Notes: generated by a model not told the origin, from the sequence alone. 64,000 nt of DNA from Aselliscus stoliczkanus (GCA_033961575.1 CM066732.1:93921187-93985186); one strand, 5' to 3'. Shown: positions 10,346 through 22,037, counted from the first letter of the stretch. A program made the numbers and translations.

Positions 10346-10588
10346 CTAGCCCTCTTCTCTATGATACTGTGAGCACTGTGGTAGAAGTTCAATAAATAAT
10401 TATTAAATGAATAAAGATAAGAATTAGAAAAATGATAAAAATGTAGGTAATTACAGTTACATGGCACTTCCCTATAGTTAACTCAATGCAATTTAATCTC
10501 TAAGTGTGAGTGTGATCTTTGCAACACTGGCCTATCTCTTCTCCAAACCATCTGCACTTAGAAACTTGTGAAAACTCAATCAGTTTTC
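10346..10588. other. Unique non-coding DNA
   Basis: 'agaagttcaataaataattattaaatg' near 10384 looks like a short L2/MIR tail. Nothing else was seen. Confidence 0.35.
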
Positions 10589-10644
10589 AAAGATCCATAT
10601 GGGAAAAATCTTGCTCACAATAGAGCCAGATTCAAAGGAATGCT
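10589..10644 (+). repeat. Direct repeat unit A (56 bp)
   Basis: Matches 11347-11402 at 50 of 56 positions without gaps. It includes the shared 'gggaaaaatcttgctcaca' and 'tcaaaggaatgct'. The flanks are unrelated. Confidence 0.8.
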
Positions 10645-11346
10645 AGATTCCTCTCAGTTCCATGTCAAATATCTGGAAACATCACAACACCAGTCTAACT
10701 GTTGGTGCTATAGAACCTGCCCAATAGCCTCTTCTGGAAAAATTTCACATCCCTTGTCCCACTGCTCTAGATTCCTCTGCTGGGGCAAGTTCTATTGAAA
10801 TGACTGGGCTCCCTGGCCTGCTTCATTTCAGCCGCATCTCAACTCACAGCCCCTGTTTAACAGGGCTCCCTCCCTTGGAGGCATCTCTCTAGATTTACTT
10901 TCTTCTTTCCTCTGGCCCATATCTTTTTCTTTTTAAGCTCAGTTCCCTTCCTCCACTTCCTAGATTAGTATTCTGATGTCTTTCCATCAGCTCTTGCCCA
11001 TCATACTGCTACCATCATTCTACTGAGAGTCCTGTTGACGGACAGATAGATGGTGCGTCAATAGACCCATTTTGTAAAATGGAAATTGGAAGAAACCTAA
11101 AACAACAGAGTAGGGGATGGAAAGCAAAGTAATTTATTCCAGATATAACTCATTCCTGGTAGGTCTCAGCAATGGCATTTCCTCCTTACACTGTTTTTTT
11201 TTTTCAGCGCAAGGTCAAATTTAAAAATGTGCATGCTGACACTCCCATTTGTGCCTTCTCATTGTTGGGTGGCTGGTGTGTGGTCAGTGTTCATCAGCCC
11301 TTTGTAGTTTTGTGTGAAAACTCACTGTGACACGAGGTGGGAGGGG
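10645..11346. other. Unique DNA between the direct repeats
   Basis: No gene or repeat family recognised. A short T-run is at 11192-11201. Confidence 0.4.
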
Positions 11347-11402
11347 AAAGACCCATCCGGGAAAAATCTTGCTCACAGTAGAGCCGGAATCAAAGGAATG
11401 CT
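11347..11402 (+). repeat. Direct repeat unit B (56 bp)
   Basis: Partner of 10589-10644, about 89% identical, 758 bp downstream in the same orientation. Confidence 0.8.
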
Positions 11403-12734
11403 TCAGGCTGTGAAAAATGGCTTCCCGTTCCCTGGCTCCAGGCTGTGAGCACTCAGGCCTTGGAAAAGGTAATCTGGAAAAAGTGAGGTGTGGGGAGGAT
11501 GGGGATTTTCACATTGTAACAGAGGATATCCATAGTTTCTTTTCAGGTTTAATTGCACGTGGGTGGTGTACGTTTATAAGTGCTCATAAATTGTCTACCC
11601 TGATATTGAATTCAGCCCCCTTATATGTGTCTGCATGAGCTGAGCTGAAGCCAGTGGCATGGGCCAAAATACACTAGAACTGCAGCCAAACTGACGACAG
11701 AGTTTGAAAAGTCAGCTAGAGAGACCTGTGGACCCAGTTATTGGAGTAATAGATTTTTTGTCTTGAGCCTCTACACAGATGCTATTTTTTCCTCTTTGGG
11801 GTAGAATATGAAATAAGAATGTACTGATGGAGAAACTGACACTCTTCTCTAGTAGAAAAAGTAGCATTTAGTAACTTAGAAAACTATTCATAAATTTTAG
11901 GTAAAACCTTTATGTGGCACTTCCTAGGATGATCAAATGATCTATTGTAAGATATATATATATATATAAAACACATTAATAGAAATAGCATTATTAAGTT
12001 TTAATAAATTGAAACAAGTTGATTTCCAATTCCTAAAAAATAGCAATGAGAAGAAAAAAAACACTTTTAAGTCCCAAAAGGGAGGTAGTAAAGTGCTATG
12101 AAAATATTTCCCACCACTGCCTACTGCCTACTAGTTACCTTTTACAGGTAACTATTTGGATACACTGGTTGATTGGTGTTCAGTATAGAAATCGTATTCT
12201 TGTGTCTTAAAAAATTCAATCCTAAAAAGCACCAGAATATGAAGTTCTGAACTCTTGCCATCTGCCTCTTAGTGTCCTGGTGGTGTCCACTGAGAGTGGG
12301 TTGGGATTTTCCTAAAGGAATTTGTTTTTTGTTGACTGGATGAGGACTAGTCTTTTTGGTTCTGCTTCGGTGAGGTCTTCTTCTACTTTAAGATCTTGAT
12401 TTCTATTATTTTTATCTAAGATCTGGGATCAGAGTAGCAGGGGCTTTTGTGATGGAATACCTAATGCATACCCTTGTCTTTAGGCAACAGTCCATCTGAA
12501 CTAATTCAAATTAAAGATCCCTCAATTATATGTAGCATAGGAAGATATTTTTTAACATTCCCTCCAACAGAGGAAATACATATTAATGTCTACTTGCCAT
12601 ACCAGTAGATTTCCTAAGATTTGATCATAATTTTTAGTTCTGTTATCAACCCACCTAGCTTTTTGGAGGGTGAAGTCAGTAAAACTCTTCTGGGAATAAG
12701 CTCCCTTCCCAAAGTTGGGTTTCTACTGAGAAGT
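11403..12734. other. Mostly unique DNA
   Basis: A short (TA)n run is at 11951-11967. A 73-codon frame at 11417-11638 shows no family features. No repeat family was recognised. Confidence 0.4.
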
Positions 12735-12960
12735 CAAGCTCTGTAAGATTAAGTGCAACATAGGGAATATAGTCAATTTTATTTTATAATATTTTATATT
12801 ATAAATATTTTATAATATTTATATATGGTATCAGATGTGTACTAGACTTATTGGGGTGATCACTTTATAAGTTATATAAATATCTAATTACTATTTTGTA
12901 CACCTAAAACTAATATAATATTGTATGTCAACTGTAATTGAAAAATAAAAAAAATGTTTC
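12735..12960 (+). mobile_element. L1 3' UTR end
   Basis: 'gaatatagtcaattttatt', 'tggtatcagatgtgtacta', 'ttggggtgatcactt', 'ttttgtacacctaaaacta' and 'tatgtcaactgtaattgaaa' are in the order of an L1 3' terminus, followed by an A-rich tail. No ORF2 is left. Confidence 0.85.
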
Positions 12961-13879
12961 TATTTATAAGGGAAAAACATGTCATAGATAAAATATAAAT
13001 AACTCCAAGTCTTGAAAAAGACTTGTGTTCTGACTATTTTAGGAATGATTCAGAGCGAGAACCATGATTTATTTGTAATTTCTTGTCATGGAAAATATAG
13101 GCTGTAGGTCATTTAAACCAACAAATCTGGGGAAAAGAAAAAAAAATCATGCTTAGGGAATTTGAAGTCCTCTTTTCATTTAAAAACATGCTTTAAAAAA
13201 GCAACTGCAGTATAAGTCCTGGAAGATTAAGAGGTGCTGTTTTCATGGAAAATTACTTATTACAGAAAAACTTTTATAGTTATAATTTGTGATACACATA
13301 GATGTTTCCTAAGGGATCTCTGATTTAAGACTGCAAAAATGGATGAAACTCTGATATCGTGGCAATTCTTGGTGTCCACATAAGGTGAGCTTTATTTCCA
13401 AGTTTCTTTCTAATTCAGCTTCCAGAACTATTTCAAGGACTGATAGAGAATTCTAATTGTAGGGGTGAAGGTAGGAGCAGAGAGAGAGACATGCGGGGGA
13501 AGGAAGGAGAAAGATTTGAAACCAGATCTATAACTATTTCTTTCTGTTTGTCTGACTCCTTGTCTCTTCTCTCTCTCAAATTCTATCAACTTCAACAAGC
13601 CCCAGACAACCTGAACACAAGGTGGAGCCTAAACAAAACATTTTCTGTGTCCAGAAAGCTACCAAAATAGCCTCTGTAAGTCCCATAAAGGGCATTTAGT
13701 GAAGCACAAAGTAAACAGGCACATGATGAAAGGCAGATGATGGCTGTGCTGATGAAAAGGCCAGAGTGAAAAGAGCAAGTTCATCCCAATCAAGATTCAG
13801 CTTCAGAGGCTGGTCTCCTTATATATACATCAGCCAGTGGCTTGCCTGGTACTACAATTTTTCCCAGACCCCAGGGGAT
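12961..13879. other. Unique non-coding DNA
   Basis: A-rich patches and a short GA-rich stretch near 13476-13512. Nothing else recognised. Confidence 0.4.
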
Positions 13880-14000
13880 GCAGCAGCCTGCGGGAGCTGG
13901 CATAGCACTGACCCTCTCTGGGCTTCAGCTTCTTCATTAACAGCATGAGGAGGCTGGACCAGTGCATCTCTCTACACTAACACTCTGGGATTCTCACATA
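13880..14000 (+). repeat. MIR-family fragment
   Basis: 'actgaccctctctgggcttc', 'agcttcttcattaacagcatg' and 'aggaggctggaccag' follow the MIR core order. Confidence 0.5.
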
Positions 14001-14930
14001 CAGGTGGACTCTCTATAAAAGTGAGGGAGAGAATAAAAATACATAGAATGGACCCATTAGGAGGTGAACTTCAGCTTTGGCTTCTGAATCCTATTGATTG
14101 GCTAGTTCTTTTTAACTCATATTTAAATGTCTGATTTAGAAATTTCCAGTGCTACTTAACTTGCCTAGTATACTGCATATGCTCCTTGGAGGAGGGTGTA
14201 GGCTGAAGTGATATATGAATTACCTTCTTCCTGCATGACACTGGCATCTGGTGTGAGATAATACTCTGGGTTTGGGCCACCGGCTGCACCTGTAACCAAT
14301 GCCCCAAGTCTAATAGGAAACCACAAGTAAGTGTTAGATCTATGTTAATGCTGGAGGGGGAAGCTGGACAGTTTAGCAAGCACTTATATAGAAAAGAGCA
14401 CATAGTATAATTCTCTGTATCTAGTCTACTTTCTGAATATTTGAGTACACATGTTTGTACACTCAGGCACACATATACTCTCATATATACATATGATGAA
14501 ATGAGCAGACTTGCCTGCTCAGGCCTGTCAGTTGCCACTGATGAGAAGGGCACTGGGATGTGAAATGGGCGTGAAGATGTGATGGGAATGCCAAGGATAA
14601 AATATAAATGGGATGTGTGGCCTCTTGCTCTGACACTAGTCTTTTCTGCTTTTGGAGCCCAGGGGCTTTGCCTGTGCAGGCAGGGTGTCCAGCTTTCCCC
14701 CATTGTCCTTTCTGGTCCCTCTTCTCTGTTGGAGGAGTCATGGTTCACCTGGAGACACTGCAGTGATGTCACAAATTCCTTTACTGTGTTGGCAAATTCA
14801 GGATGTGAGTGGTACACATGTAGGCAAATTACAGGTACACAGCTCAGCTGGATCCCAGTCTCACGCAGTTTGATTCATAAACCATGCTTCTCAGGATGAA
14901 CAGACTCCCCATTCTGTTAGACTCCCTCAT
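14001..14930. other. Unrecognised region with the longest open frame (14152-14817, minus)
   Basis: A 221-codon minus-strand frame spans 14152-14817. The plus strand is also open at 14579-14899. The composition is ordinary and I see no domain, signal peptide, membrane segment or splice pattern. Double-strand openness argues for low stop density rather than coding. Probably not a gene. Confidence 0.3.
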
Positions 14931-14934
14931 CCCC

Positions 14935-15245
14935 TTTAGGCTGGGTAGGCTACATTATGCTAAATCTCAACCCCTAAATCTCAGGAGCTTCACATAGTAA
15001 GCCATAATTCTTACTCACACTCTGTGTGCATTAGGGACTTGCAAAGGGACTACTCACTGGAGCCACTGGGATTCTAGCACATGGAAGTTAATCAAACACA
15101 GGCTGTCATGATTCCAAAGTCAGGCAAATGAGAGCATGCCGAGCCGTCCCCTCACTGCTAAAACTGCTCCCTGGAGACAACACATGTCACCTCCACTTAT
15201 GGATCTTTGGCTAACGCATGTCATATGGCCAAGCCTAATGTTAAA
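14935..15245 (+). mobile_element. MaLR (MLT1-like) LTR fragment
   Basis: 'aaatctcaggagcttcaca', 'tgactactcactggagcc'-like spacing near 15048, and 'gacaacacatgtcacctcc' followed by 'catatggccaagcctaatg' match the MLT1 layout. It is strongly diverged. Confidence 0.45.
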
Positions 15246-15689
15246 TAAAGCAATCATATTCTTCCCCCAAGATTGGGTAGCAAATACTGGTCAACAATAA
15301 CCCTGTACTACCCTGTCTGAATGACTAGGTTCAACCCTCATCCATCTCCCACACTTCTCTCTTTCAGGAACTTTTCTAATCTCCTAGTTGGTTGTTCTTT
15401 CAAGATGCTACATCTTGAATCTCCTAAACTTTTTTATTTGTAGCACAGTTAGGTTATCCAGATTTTGCAAGAGGCCCCAAATATCTTGGAGAATGCTCTA
15501 AATAAAAATTTACCCTACCCTCCGATAAACTATTCTCAATTTTGCATGTATTAGGAAGTCGTGTCACCTTAAAGTTTATTTTACAGTATCATTTTGAAAG
15601 GATACAACAATACTAGATCACTCTTACCAAACATGGTTCTCTTTGTATGAGCACAAGGATAAACTTCTCTAAGGGGTATATCATCAGAG
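15246..15689. other. Unique non-coding DNA
   Basis: Nothing recognised. Confidence 0.4.
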
Positions 15690-15830
15690 CTCCTGATTAA
15701 CTGTGTGACTGTGGAAAGATACCTGACACCTCAGGTAATATTTTTCCATAGGTGCATCATAAGGGATACTCTATATAATTCCAAGGGTCTTTTAGGTCTA
15801 CAATTTTATGATTCTATTATTTCCGTTTAT
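15690..15830 (+). repeat. Possible MIR fragment
   Basis: 'taactgtgtgactgtgga' followed by 'cacctcaggtaat' and 'tctacaattttatgattcta' resembles a MIR with its distal tail. Confidence 0.4.
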
Positions 15831-16415
15831 AATCTCCCAGAAAGTGATTCATTTCCAATACATGTTGGAGTTAGTGAGGTTTACATTTCTGGGTATGCAA
15901 AGTTGAAGTTCCTTGTTGAGCATGCTTTATGGAGATCATATAGAACTGCACTGTGCGGGTATGGGAACCAGAGGCATGAGCTCTATAGCAGGTCAGGGAA
16001 AAGAAAAACAATGATATGGTCCACTCCCATGAGAGAGCTAATGAGTTACTTGTGCACATTGCTGAGGAGAAACATACCCACCAGAATTCTTCTGTGTTTG
16101 ATACAGGTCAGATGATGTTTGTGGAGTTCTATGGTTAGGACTGAGAGGCAGGGACCAAAATAATTTGATTATAGCATCTTGCTAGTTACATGGCTTAGCT
16201 TATATTTATTCTTCTTTCTTTTTCCTTTGGCATTTCAGACATAACAATGCCAGGGACTATACATGGGCTGTTTTTTTTGATTCCCCTCCAAGACCACTGG
16301 TTTCCTTCCCAGGACTTCAGTCTTGGTATACCTCTAAGTAACAAGATTCTGAATTGGAAATCACATTGGAATCCACTTGCGGATTCTCCAAACAAGTAAA
16401 TAATCTCGTGCTTTT
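15831..16415. other. Unique non-coding DNA
   Basis: No gene or repeat recognised. Confidence 0.4.
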
Positions 16416-16419
16416 TAAC

Positions 16420-16735
16420 TTTCATTTACTTATCCGCTCATTCTACAAGCATTCATTGAGCACCTTCTATGTACTTAGGCTCTGTGCTAAGCACTGGAGA
16501 TCCAAAAACACAGGAGAATTAGCCCCTGCCCTGGAGGCCCTCATAATCTTGCCAGGCTATATATATGAAGAGTGTATGATCAGTGCTAGAGTATTCTTGG
16601 GAGAGTCTGGAAAGCTCCAGAGAGAAGATGTTTGAGTGGGACCTGAAAGTGAGTGAAATTTTGCTAGGCAGAGAAGTTAAAGATTCAGACAGAGGGAACA
16701 GCTTGGGCAAAGGAACAAAAGTGAGTAGATATAAC
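16420..16735 (-). repeat. L2 3' region
   Basis: Complement of the L2 3' end: 'attcattgagcaccttctatg', 'ctgtgctaagcactggaga', 'cctgccctggaggccctca', then 'gggaacagcttgggcaaagg' upstream in the element. Confidence 0.75.
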
Positions 16736-16984
16736 AGTTTTAGGAGCGTCTATTCCTAATACGTTTCTGATGTATTGATCATCTATCTTTCCAAAGATTT
16801 CCTTTCAATTTCCTCCACATCTAAAGGTGAACTGGGAAGAAGTGTGGTAAAAATTCAAGTCAGAAAAGGGGAAGGCTTGAGTGTCATGTGGAAGTGTCCA
16901 GCTTTGGCAATGACCAGAATGGAATGGTAACTAGTCCTATGGGAAACCCCTGTAGCAAGTAGACAGGAGCCCAGACCTGCTCAC

Positions 16985-17225
16985 TGTCAGATAGTCAGGG
17001 CTCTGAATTCCCGCCCTGCCACCAGCTATCTGTGTGATTTCAGGTATCACTTCACTTCTCTAAGCCTCACTTTTCTCCTCCATAAAATGGGGATACTAGT
17101 ATTTTCCCATTGGAGTTGTGAGGAATAACTGAATTAATGCATGCAAATCTCAGAACGGTTTCTGGCATACATTAGGTACTTGAATTGTCACATTTTGTTG
17201 TTTTTGCTGTTATAATTGTTATTTT
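16985..17225 (+). repeat. MIR, nearly full length
   Basis: 'gctctgaattcccgccctgcc', 'agctatctgtgtgatttcagg', 'cataaaatggggatacta' and 'ggaataactgaattaatgca' match MIR from its tRNA-derived part through the core to the tail. Confidence 0.85.
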
Positions 17226-17399
17226 AACAGTTTCCAAATTACATTTTACTGTAGATTCATTATCTTATAGGGATTTCTCTTATAGCCCTACATACTCCAA
17301 TTTGGAAAAAAAAACAACGGGGTTAGAGATGGCTCTCATCAGTTTCTATTGAATAATTTTTGTTGAGTATTTTACTGTGAAGAAGACACTATGCTAGCT
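17226..17399. other. Unique DNA
   Basis: Nothing recognised. Confidence 0.4.
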
Positions 17400-17418
17400 C
17401 CTGAAATAGTATATCTTA

Positions 17419-17525
17419 TTATTATTTTTTTTAAGAGGGTAGTGTTACTGGCCCTCATGTGGGATCCGAACCGGGGCTGCTGGCATCCCAAGCCAGCTCT
17501 TAACCACCGCGCCACTCTGCCGGCC
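17419..17525 (-). mobile_element. tRNA-derived SINE, short form (Rhin-1-like)
   Basis: Head 'ggccggc' at 17520-17525, A box 'tggcgcggtgg', B box 'ggttcggatcc', A tail on the left. A long TSD 'cctgaaatagtatat(c/t)tta' is at 17400-17418 and 17526-17544 with one mismatch in 19. Confidence 0.92.
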
Positions 17526-17544
17526 CCTGAAATAGTATATTTTA

Positions 17545-18185
17545 GGGGAAAGGACACTGGGAAATAATTTTTCATCTTGAATGTGCTCAAGAGTAGCAGT
17601 GTGGTTTGTCTGAACTTCAGTTTCAGTGTGGTTTTCAGAGGATAATAATAATTGTAACCTGCTGTTGTGGAGATTTGTTTTCTGTATGCTTTGGGTCCTC
17701 CTTTTTTTTTTCTGGCGCAGACCTTGACTGTCTTTTGAGAATTATTCTTTCCTCCAATTTTGTGATTCCATTTAGGCTGTGAAATTTATACACATCGACA
17801 TGGGAAGAGAATATCCACATTCCACCTCAGAGGAAGCCAAAGGAAGCTGTAGAGAAATCAGGCAATACATGAAAGTAAGAGAGAGAGGGAGAGAGGGACA
17901 GAGAAAGAGGGAAACGGAGCGAAGGAATGATCATTGAAGTAACTAACTGGAGGCATCGAATCTCATACTCTAGTTTCTCAGCTCACCAAATCCATGCTGG
18001 ATTCTTCCTTTGGTTCTACAAGTGCACTTCATTTCCATTTTTACTTAAGCAGCAGAGAGTTGGGCTTCTCTCACTTGCAACTCACTCACTTCCTCATACC
18101 TCTGTTTGCCTGGCAGCATTATTGTATGGGTCAAAACTACAGAGTTCTTTAAAAACTTAAAGCACAACAAATACTAACTATAATA
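17545..18185. other. Unique DNA with a GA-rich patch
   Basis: The purine-rich 'gagagagagggagagagggac' type stretch is at 17877-17925. No gene or other repeat recognised. Confidence 0.4.
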
Positions 18186-18198
18186 AAAAGAACTGTGA

Positions 18199-18634
18199 TG
18201 GGTCAGTCGAGTGGTGCATTGGTTAAGAGCTGGCTTGGGACACCAGCAGCCCCTGTTTGGATCCCACATATGAGGGCCAGTGACACTGCCCTCTATAGCT
18301 AAGATATTGAACAACAGCTCTACCTGGAGCTGGGCTGCTGTGAGTCCCTGGGATGGCATAGCTGCAGCCCCTGCTGTAGTGGGCTGCCATAGGCTAAAGT
18401 GAGTGGCCGGCAACCAGTGTGAGTGGCCGGCAGCCAGTGTGAGCTGCCAAGAGCTGCTGTGAGCAGCCATCCAGAGGCTGGCAACCGATCTGCCTCACCC
18501 GAGAAGAGCACAATGATGATACCAACATGGGCCAGTGAAGCAATGTCCTCCACAACTAGACTGAAGAACAAAAGGACAGCAACTTGTCTGTTCCCCTCCC
18601 CAAATTCCCCAATTAAAAAAACAAAAAACAAAAA
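18199..18634 (+). mobile_element. tRNA-derived SINE, long form (Rhin-1-like)
   Basis: Plus-oriented long copy: A box 'tggtgcattgg', diverged B box 'gtttggatcc', then the long body with clear 20-bp tandem units at about 18397-18470 ('gtgagtggccggcaaccagt' type), 'agcaacttgtctgttccc' and an A-rich tail. The extreme GGCC of the head has decayed. The TSD is near 'aaaagaactgtga' at 18186-18198, with a degraded partner at about 18635-18648. Confidence 0.88.
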
Positions 18635-18719
18635 GAAAAAACTGTGAAATAAAGTTTCCTCCCTTAAAGGAGAAATACTGTCAGTGTCCTTTAAGAACAG
18701 AAAGCCAATTGCATAATCT

Positions 18720-18980
18720 GTATATCAATTGGATTCAATGTCAAAGGAATGCCGTGGTGACCAGGGAAAGCTTCAGAGAAGAGGTGGAATTGATCTAAAC
18801 CTGAAGGATAAATACAGTGTCGATTAAAGTAAGGAAAAGGGTTTTAGGCATGGAGGATGCTGTGAGCTAAAGCACCCATGCTGGATACTCAGTTAACAAA
18901 TATTTGCTGGCCTACTATGGGTCATGCATAAAGGAAGTCAAGGCTTGCAGAGACTTGGAATTTGCTCCAGCTACTTTTAA
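18720..18980 (-). repeat. Possible L2 fragment
   Basis: 'tcagttaacaaatatttgctgg', 'cctactatgggtcatgcata' and the upstream 'aagaggtggaattgatctaa' resemble the complement of the L2 3' region. Confidence 0.5.
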
Positions 18981-20514
18981 AAGGCACTTAAATCATCAAA
19001 CACCAGAAAAGAAAAAAAGAAAAGAAAAAAAAACCCTGCAATATTTAAGGAAAAAAACCCCACCTACCTTCCTGTGGGTCCTCTTGTAATCCAAGGCCTT
19101 GCTTCTCTCTGGTTAACATTTTTAAGATTTCCTTGGTGTTTGAATCAGGTTGGCATCACCTGAAAACTGCATCCATGTGTTTTTATTGTGTTTTTGGCAG
19201 AAATAGCCAATTCAGATGAAAGTTATCACCCCCTGCAGGTCCGTTCTTGGCTACCCAGCTGCTATCACTTTTGACCACTCTGTGGTTACTATTCTTCCCA
19301 GTTTCATCTGAAACCACACTTGTAGCTAAGCCTCAGGGCTGGAAATGGAAATTATGCTCCTCAAGAAGCTTGATATTGTTATTGTTAAGTAGCTGCAGAC
19401 TTCCAAGGTTTATACAGTCCAGGACAACAAGAGTACAGATTGTTTTCCCCATTATTTCTTAAAGCCCCCTGCTTAGAAATCTGTTCAAGCTAATATATCA
19501 TTTGACTCTGGGATCTCAACAGCACAATATTTTCTTCCTGCAGTCCAGGGAAACTTGTATTAGAATTGTCAATACACTCATTATAAGGCATAAAAATTGA
19601 AACCTTAGTTTCCACACTTACAAAATTTGATTTATAACACCTAACTTTAGAGGGCTAAATTAACTAAAATAATTGATGTGGAATTATCTTATGAAGTACT
19701 ACCATAATAATAAAAGCAACACAGAAGTAGAAAGATAAGGCATAATTCTTATTTGTGACTTTTACTCCCTATCCTACTCCCATAGTTCTGTCCTCCCTGT
19801 GTGACCCTCCAGATTTTTCCCAGTATACATAATAGCTTGTGTTAATTCTAGTACCTGACAGGCACCTGAGGCTGCAGTTTACTAATTTGCTGGTTAGCAC
19901 TTTTCATCTCATATTCCTGCCGGATGCTATAGTCAATTAGTACTGAAGAGAAGACTGAGATTAGGGTAGTAAGTAGCTCAAAGCAGCTGTGCATGAGGCT
20001 CATCACCTGCAGAGATGGGTAAATGGGGACCTACAATTTAACTGACTTCAGTGAGAACCACACGAGATGGAATGTCTTGGCTCTGGACAGGCTGAATCAA
20101 ATGGCCAGTCTGATGGTAAATAGGTGAAGGAGAGGGAGAGAGTTTGGCTAATTCAAGAAGAGGGCAGACACTGAAGGACACTTGCAGACCCTTTTTTTGT
20201 GCTTTAGAAGCCATTATTTTCTCTTTGCCTTTGAATATATCTCCTGGGAAGAGGCCCTTTTGGCAAGAAGGAAGTGAGGCATGGTTCTCATCTTTTTCTC
20301 TATCCTCCTCTCAATTGAAAACAAATAACTCAAAGCTGGTTGACTTCCTAGCAAATCCAATTTATTTCAAGCTCAATTTTTCAGTCAATTTCATAAACAA
20401 ATTCTTTCAGGAAAGCTAAATTATTTTGTGGAAACAGTTTGGGGCATGGCTTCTGGACAGAGATAGTTGAGGTTATTGCCTTATAGAGCATAAGCTTGAG
20501 AAAGGACCCAAGAG
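18981..20514. other. Unique non-coding DNA
   Basis: An A-rich patch (imperfect GAAAA) is at 19008-19034. Frames of up to 91 codons show no family features. Nothing else recognised. Confidence 0.4.
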
Positions 20515-20595
20515 GTCAGACCTCCTCTCTCTTTCTAGAGATGAGGGTACCAAAGTCAGAATGGGCAGGTGGCTTGTTTAGGGTCCCACTTCCAA
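20515..20595 (-). repeat. Possible MIR fragment
   Basis: 'agagatgagggtaccaaagt' followed by 'ggtggcttgtttagggtccc' resembles the complement of a MIR core. Confidence 0.4.
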
Positions 20596-20761
20596 GTGTC
20601 TGCCTTGCTACGTCTCCTAAGGTAGAAAGGAGTATAAAAGATCTGCTGCATCAGGGAAAGAATTGAGTGACCAAGGCAGAAGTGGCTAGCTGGAGTTGAC
20701 CTTGTCAAACATTAGGCTGGGTGAGCGGGAATGCATAATGCCAAGGCAAGATGGACTTCTT

Positions 20762-20870
20762 TTTTTTTTTTTTTTTGAGGGCAGTGTCACTGGTCTTCAT
20801 ATGTGGGACCCGAACCGGGGCGGCTGGCTTCCTAAGCCAGCACTTAACCACCACGCCACTCGGCCGGCCC
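20762..20870 (-). mobile_element. tRNA-derived SINE, short form (Rhin-1-like)
   Basis: Head 'ggggccggcc', A box 'tggcgtggtgg', B box 'ggttcgggtcc', A tail (T-run 20759-20776). TSD 'caagatgga(c/t)ttctt' at 20747-20761 and 20871-20885. Confidence 0.92.
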
Positions 20871-20885
20871 CAAGATGGATTTCTT

Positions 20886-21089
20886 AGACATAGAAAAACA
20901 AAATCATAAAAAGCAAATTGGGACATGGAACAAACAAGTCAAAATTAAGAACCAATACTGGATGGGAACAAAGTGACATTGGAACAGCTGAGAATAATTT
21001 AGGGTGAAAAACAAGTTGTCTTCAATTTAATAAAATCAAACAAGAGTTATACAAAGTGAACACAATACCTGGATTTGTTAATGGTTCCC
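20886..21089. other. Unique DNA
   Basis: Nothing recognised. Confidence 0.4.
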
Positions 21090-21305
21090 TGTTGTTGGGG
21101 AGGCCCCCACAATCTGGCCTAGGCTATTTTCCCTTTGACCCACACAGATGCAGCCAAAAGCTCATACCCACAGCCGGTATTCACTGTCTCCAGAGCGTTC
21201 CTCAGATTGTTTTCTCTGCTTGGAATGCAGTTTCCTCTCCTGAAGCTCTTCTCAGTTCCAGCCAAATTCTATGCATCCTTCTAATGACTCCTGTCACCAA
21301 TTCCA
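21090..21305 (+). repeat. L2 fragment
   Basis: 'tctggcctaggctattttcc', 'ttttctctgcttggaatgca' and 'agttccagccaaattctatg' fit the L2 3' untranslated region. Confidence 0.6.
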
Positions 21306-21335
21306 ATGAGTGCATTTCCCCCTACACCAAGCAAT

Positions 21336-22037
21336 TTTTGGACACCATCTGGGTGTCCCACAATTCAACTCAGTTCTGACTCTATCTGGAGACAGAATCA
21401 GATACCACAGGTTAAGGGCTCAGTCTGAAGTGACTGCCCCTCCCCAACTTCAAACACCATCCACAAGTCCAGGGTGTCACCTCCGCTTTTGACCCACTGG
21501 CCAAAGATGGAAGGTTCCAACGACCCCCTCCTTAGTTTGATTAATTTGCTGGAGCAGATCCAAGAAACATTTTACTTACTAGATCACTGGTGTATTATGT
21601 AAGGATGTACCTCAGGAACAGCCAGATGGAAGAGGTGCACTGGGCAAGACATGTGGGAAGGGAGCTTTCATGCTCTCTTCAGGCACGTCATTCTTTTTGC
21701 ATCTCCATGTATTCAGCAACCTGGAAGCTCTCCAAACTCCAAACTCTTATAGAAGTTTCTTTACATAGACATGGTTGATTAAATCATTGGCCATTAGAGA
21801 CTGAACTCAATCTCCAGTCCCTCTCTTTTCCCTGGAGGTGGGAGGAGAAAGTTCCAATCTTCCAATCACACTGTTGTTCCCCTAGCAACCAGCCCCAATC
21901 CTTGCAAGTCACCTCATTAACATAACAAGAGACATCTTTAACACTTTCATCACAGGAAATTCCAAGACTTTTAAGAGTGCTGTACCAAAACTGGGTCTAA
22001 GACCAAACATATTCTTGTTATAAATCACAATGTCACA
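21336..22037 (+). mobile_element. ERVL-class solo LTR, MER21-like
   Basis: 'tctgggtgtcccacaattcaa', 'caggttaagggctcagtctga', 'ttgattaaatcattggccat', 'ctagcaaccagcccc' and a terminal 'aaatcacaatgtcaca' are MER21-type LTR features in order. A second, truncated copy of the same family is at 55165-55595. No internal viral sequence adjoins it. Confidence 0.7.
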
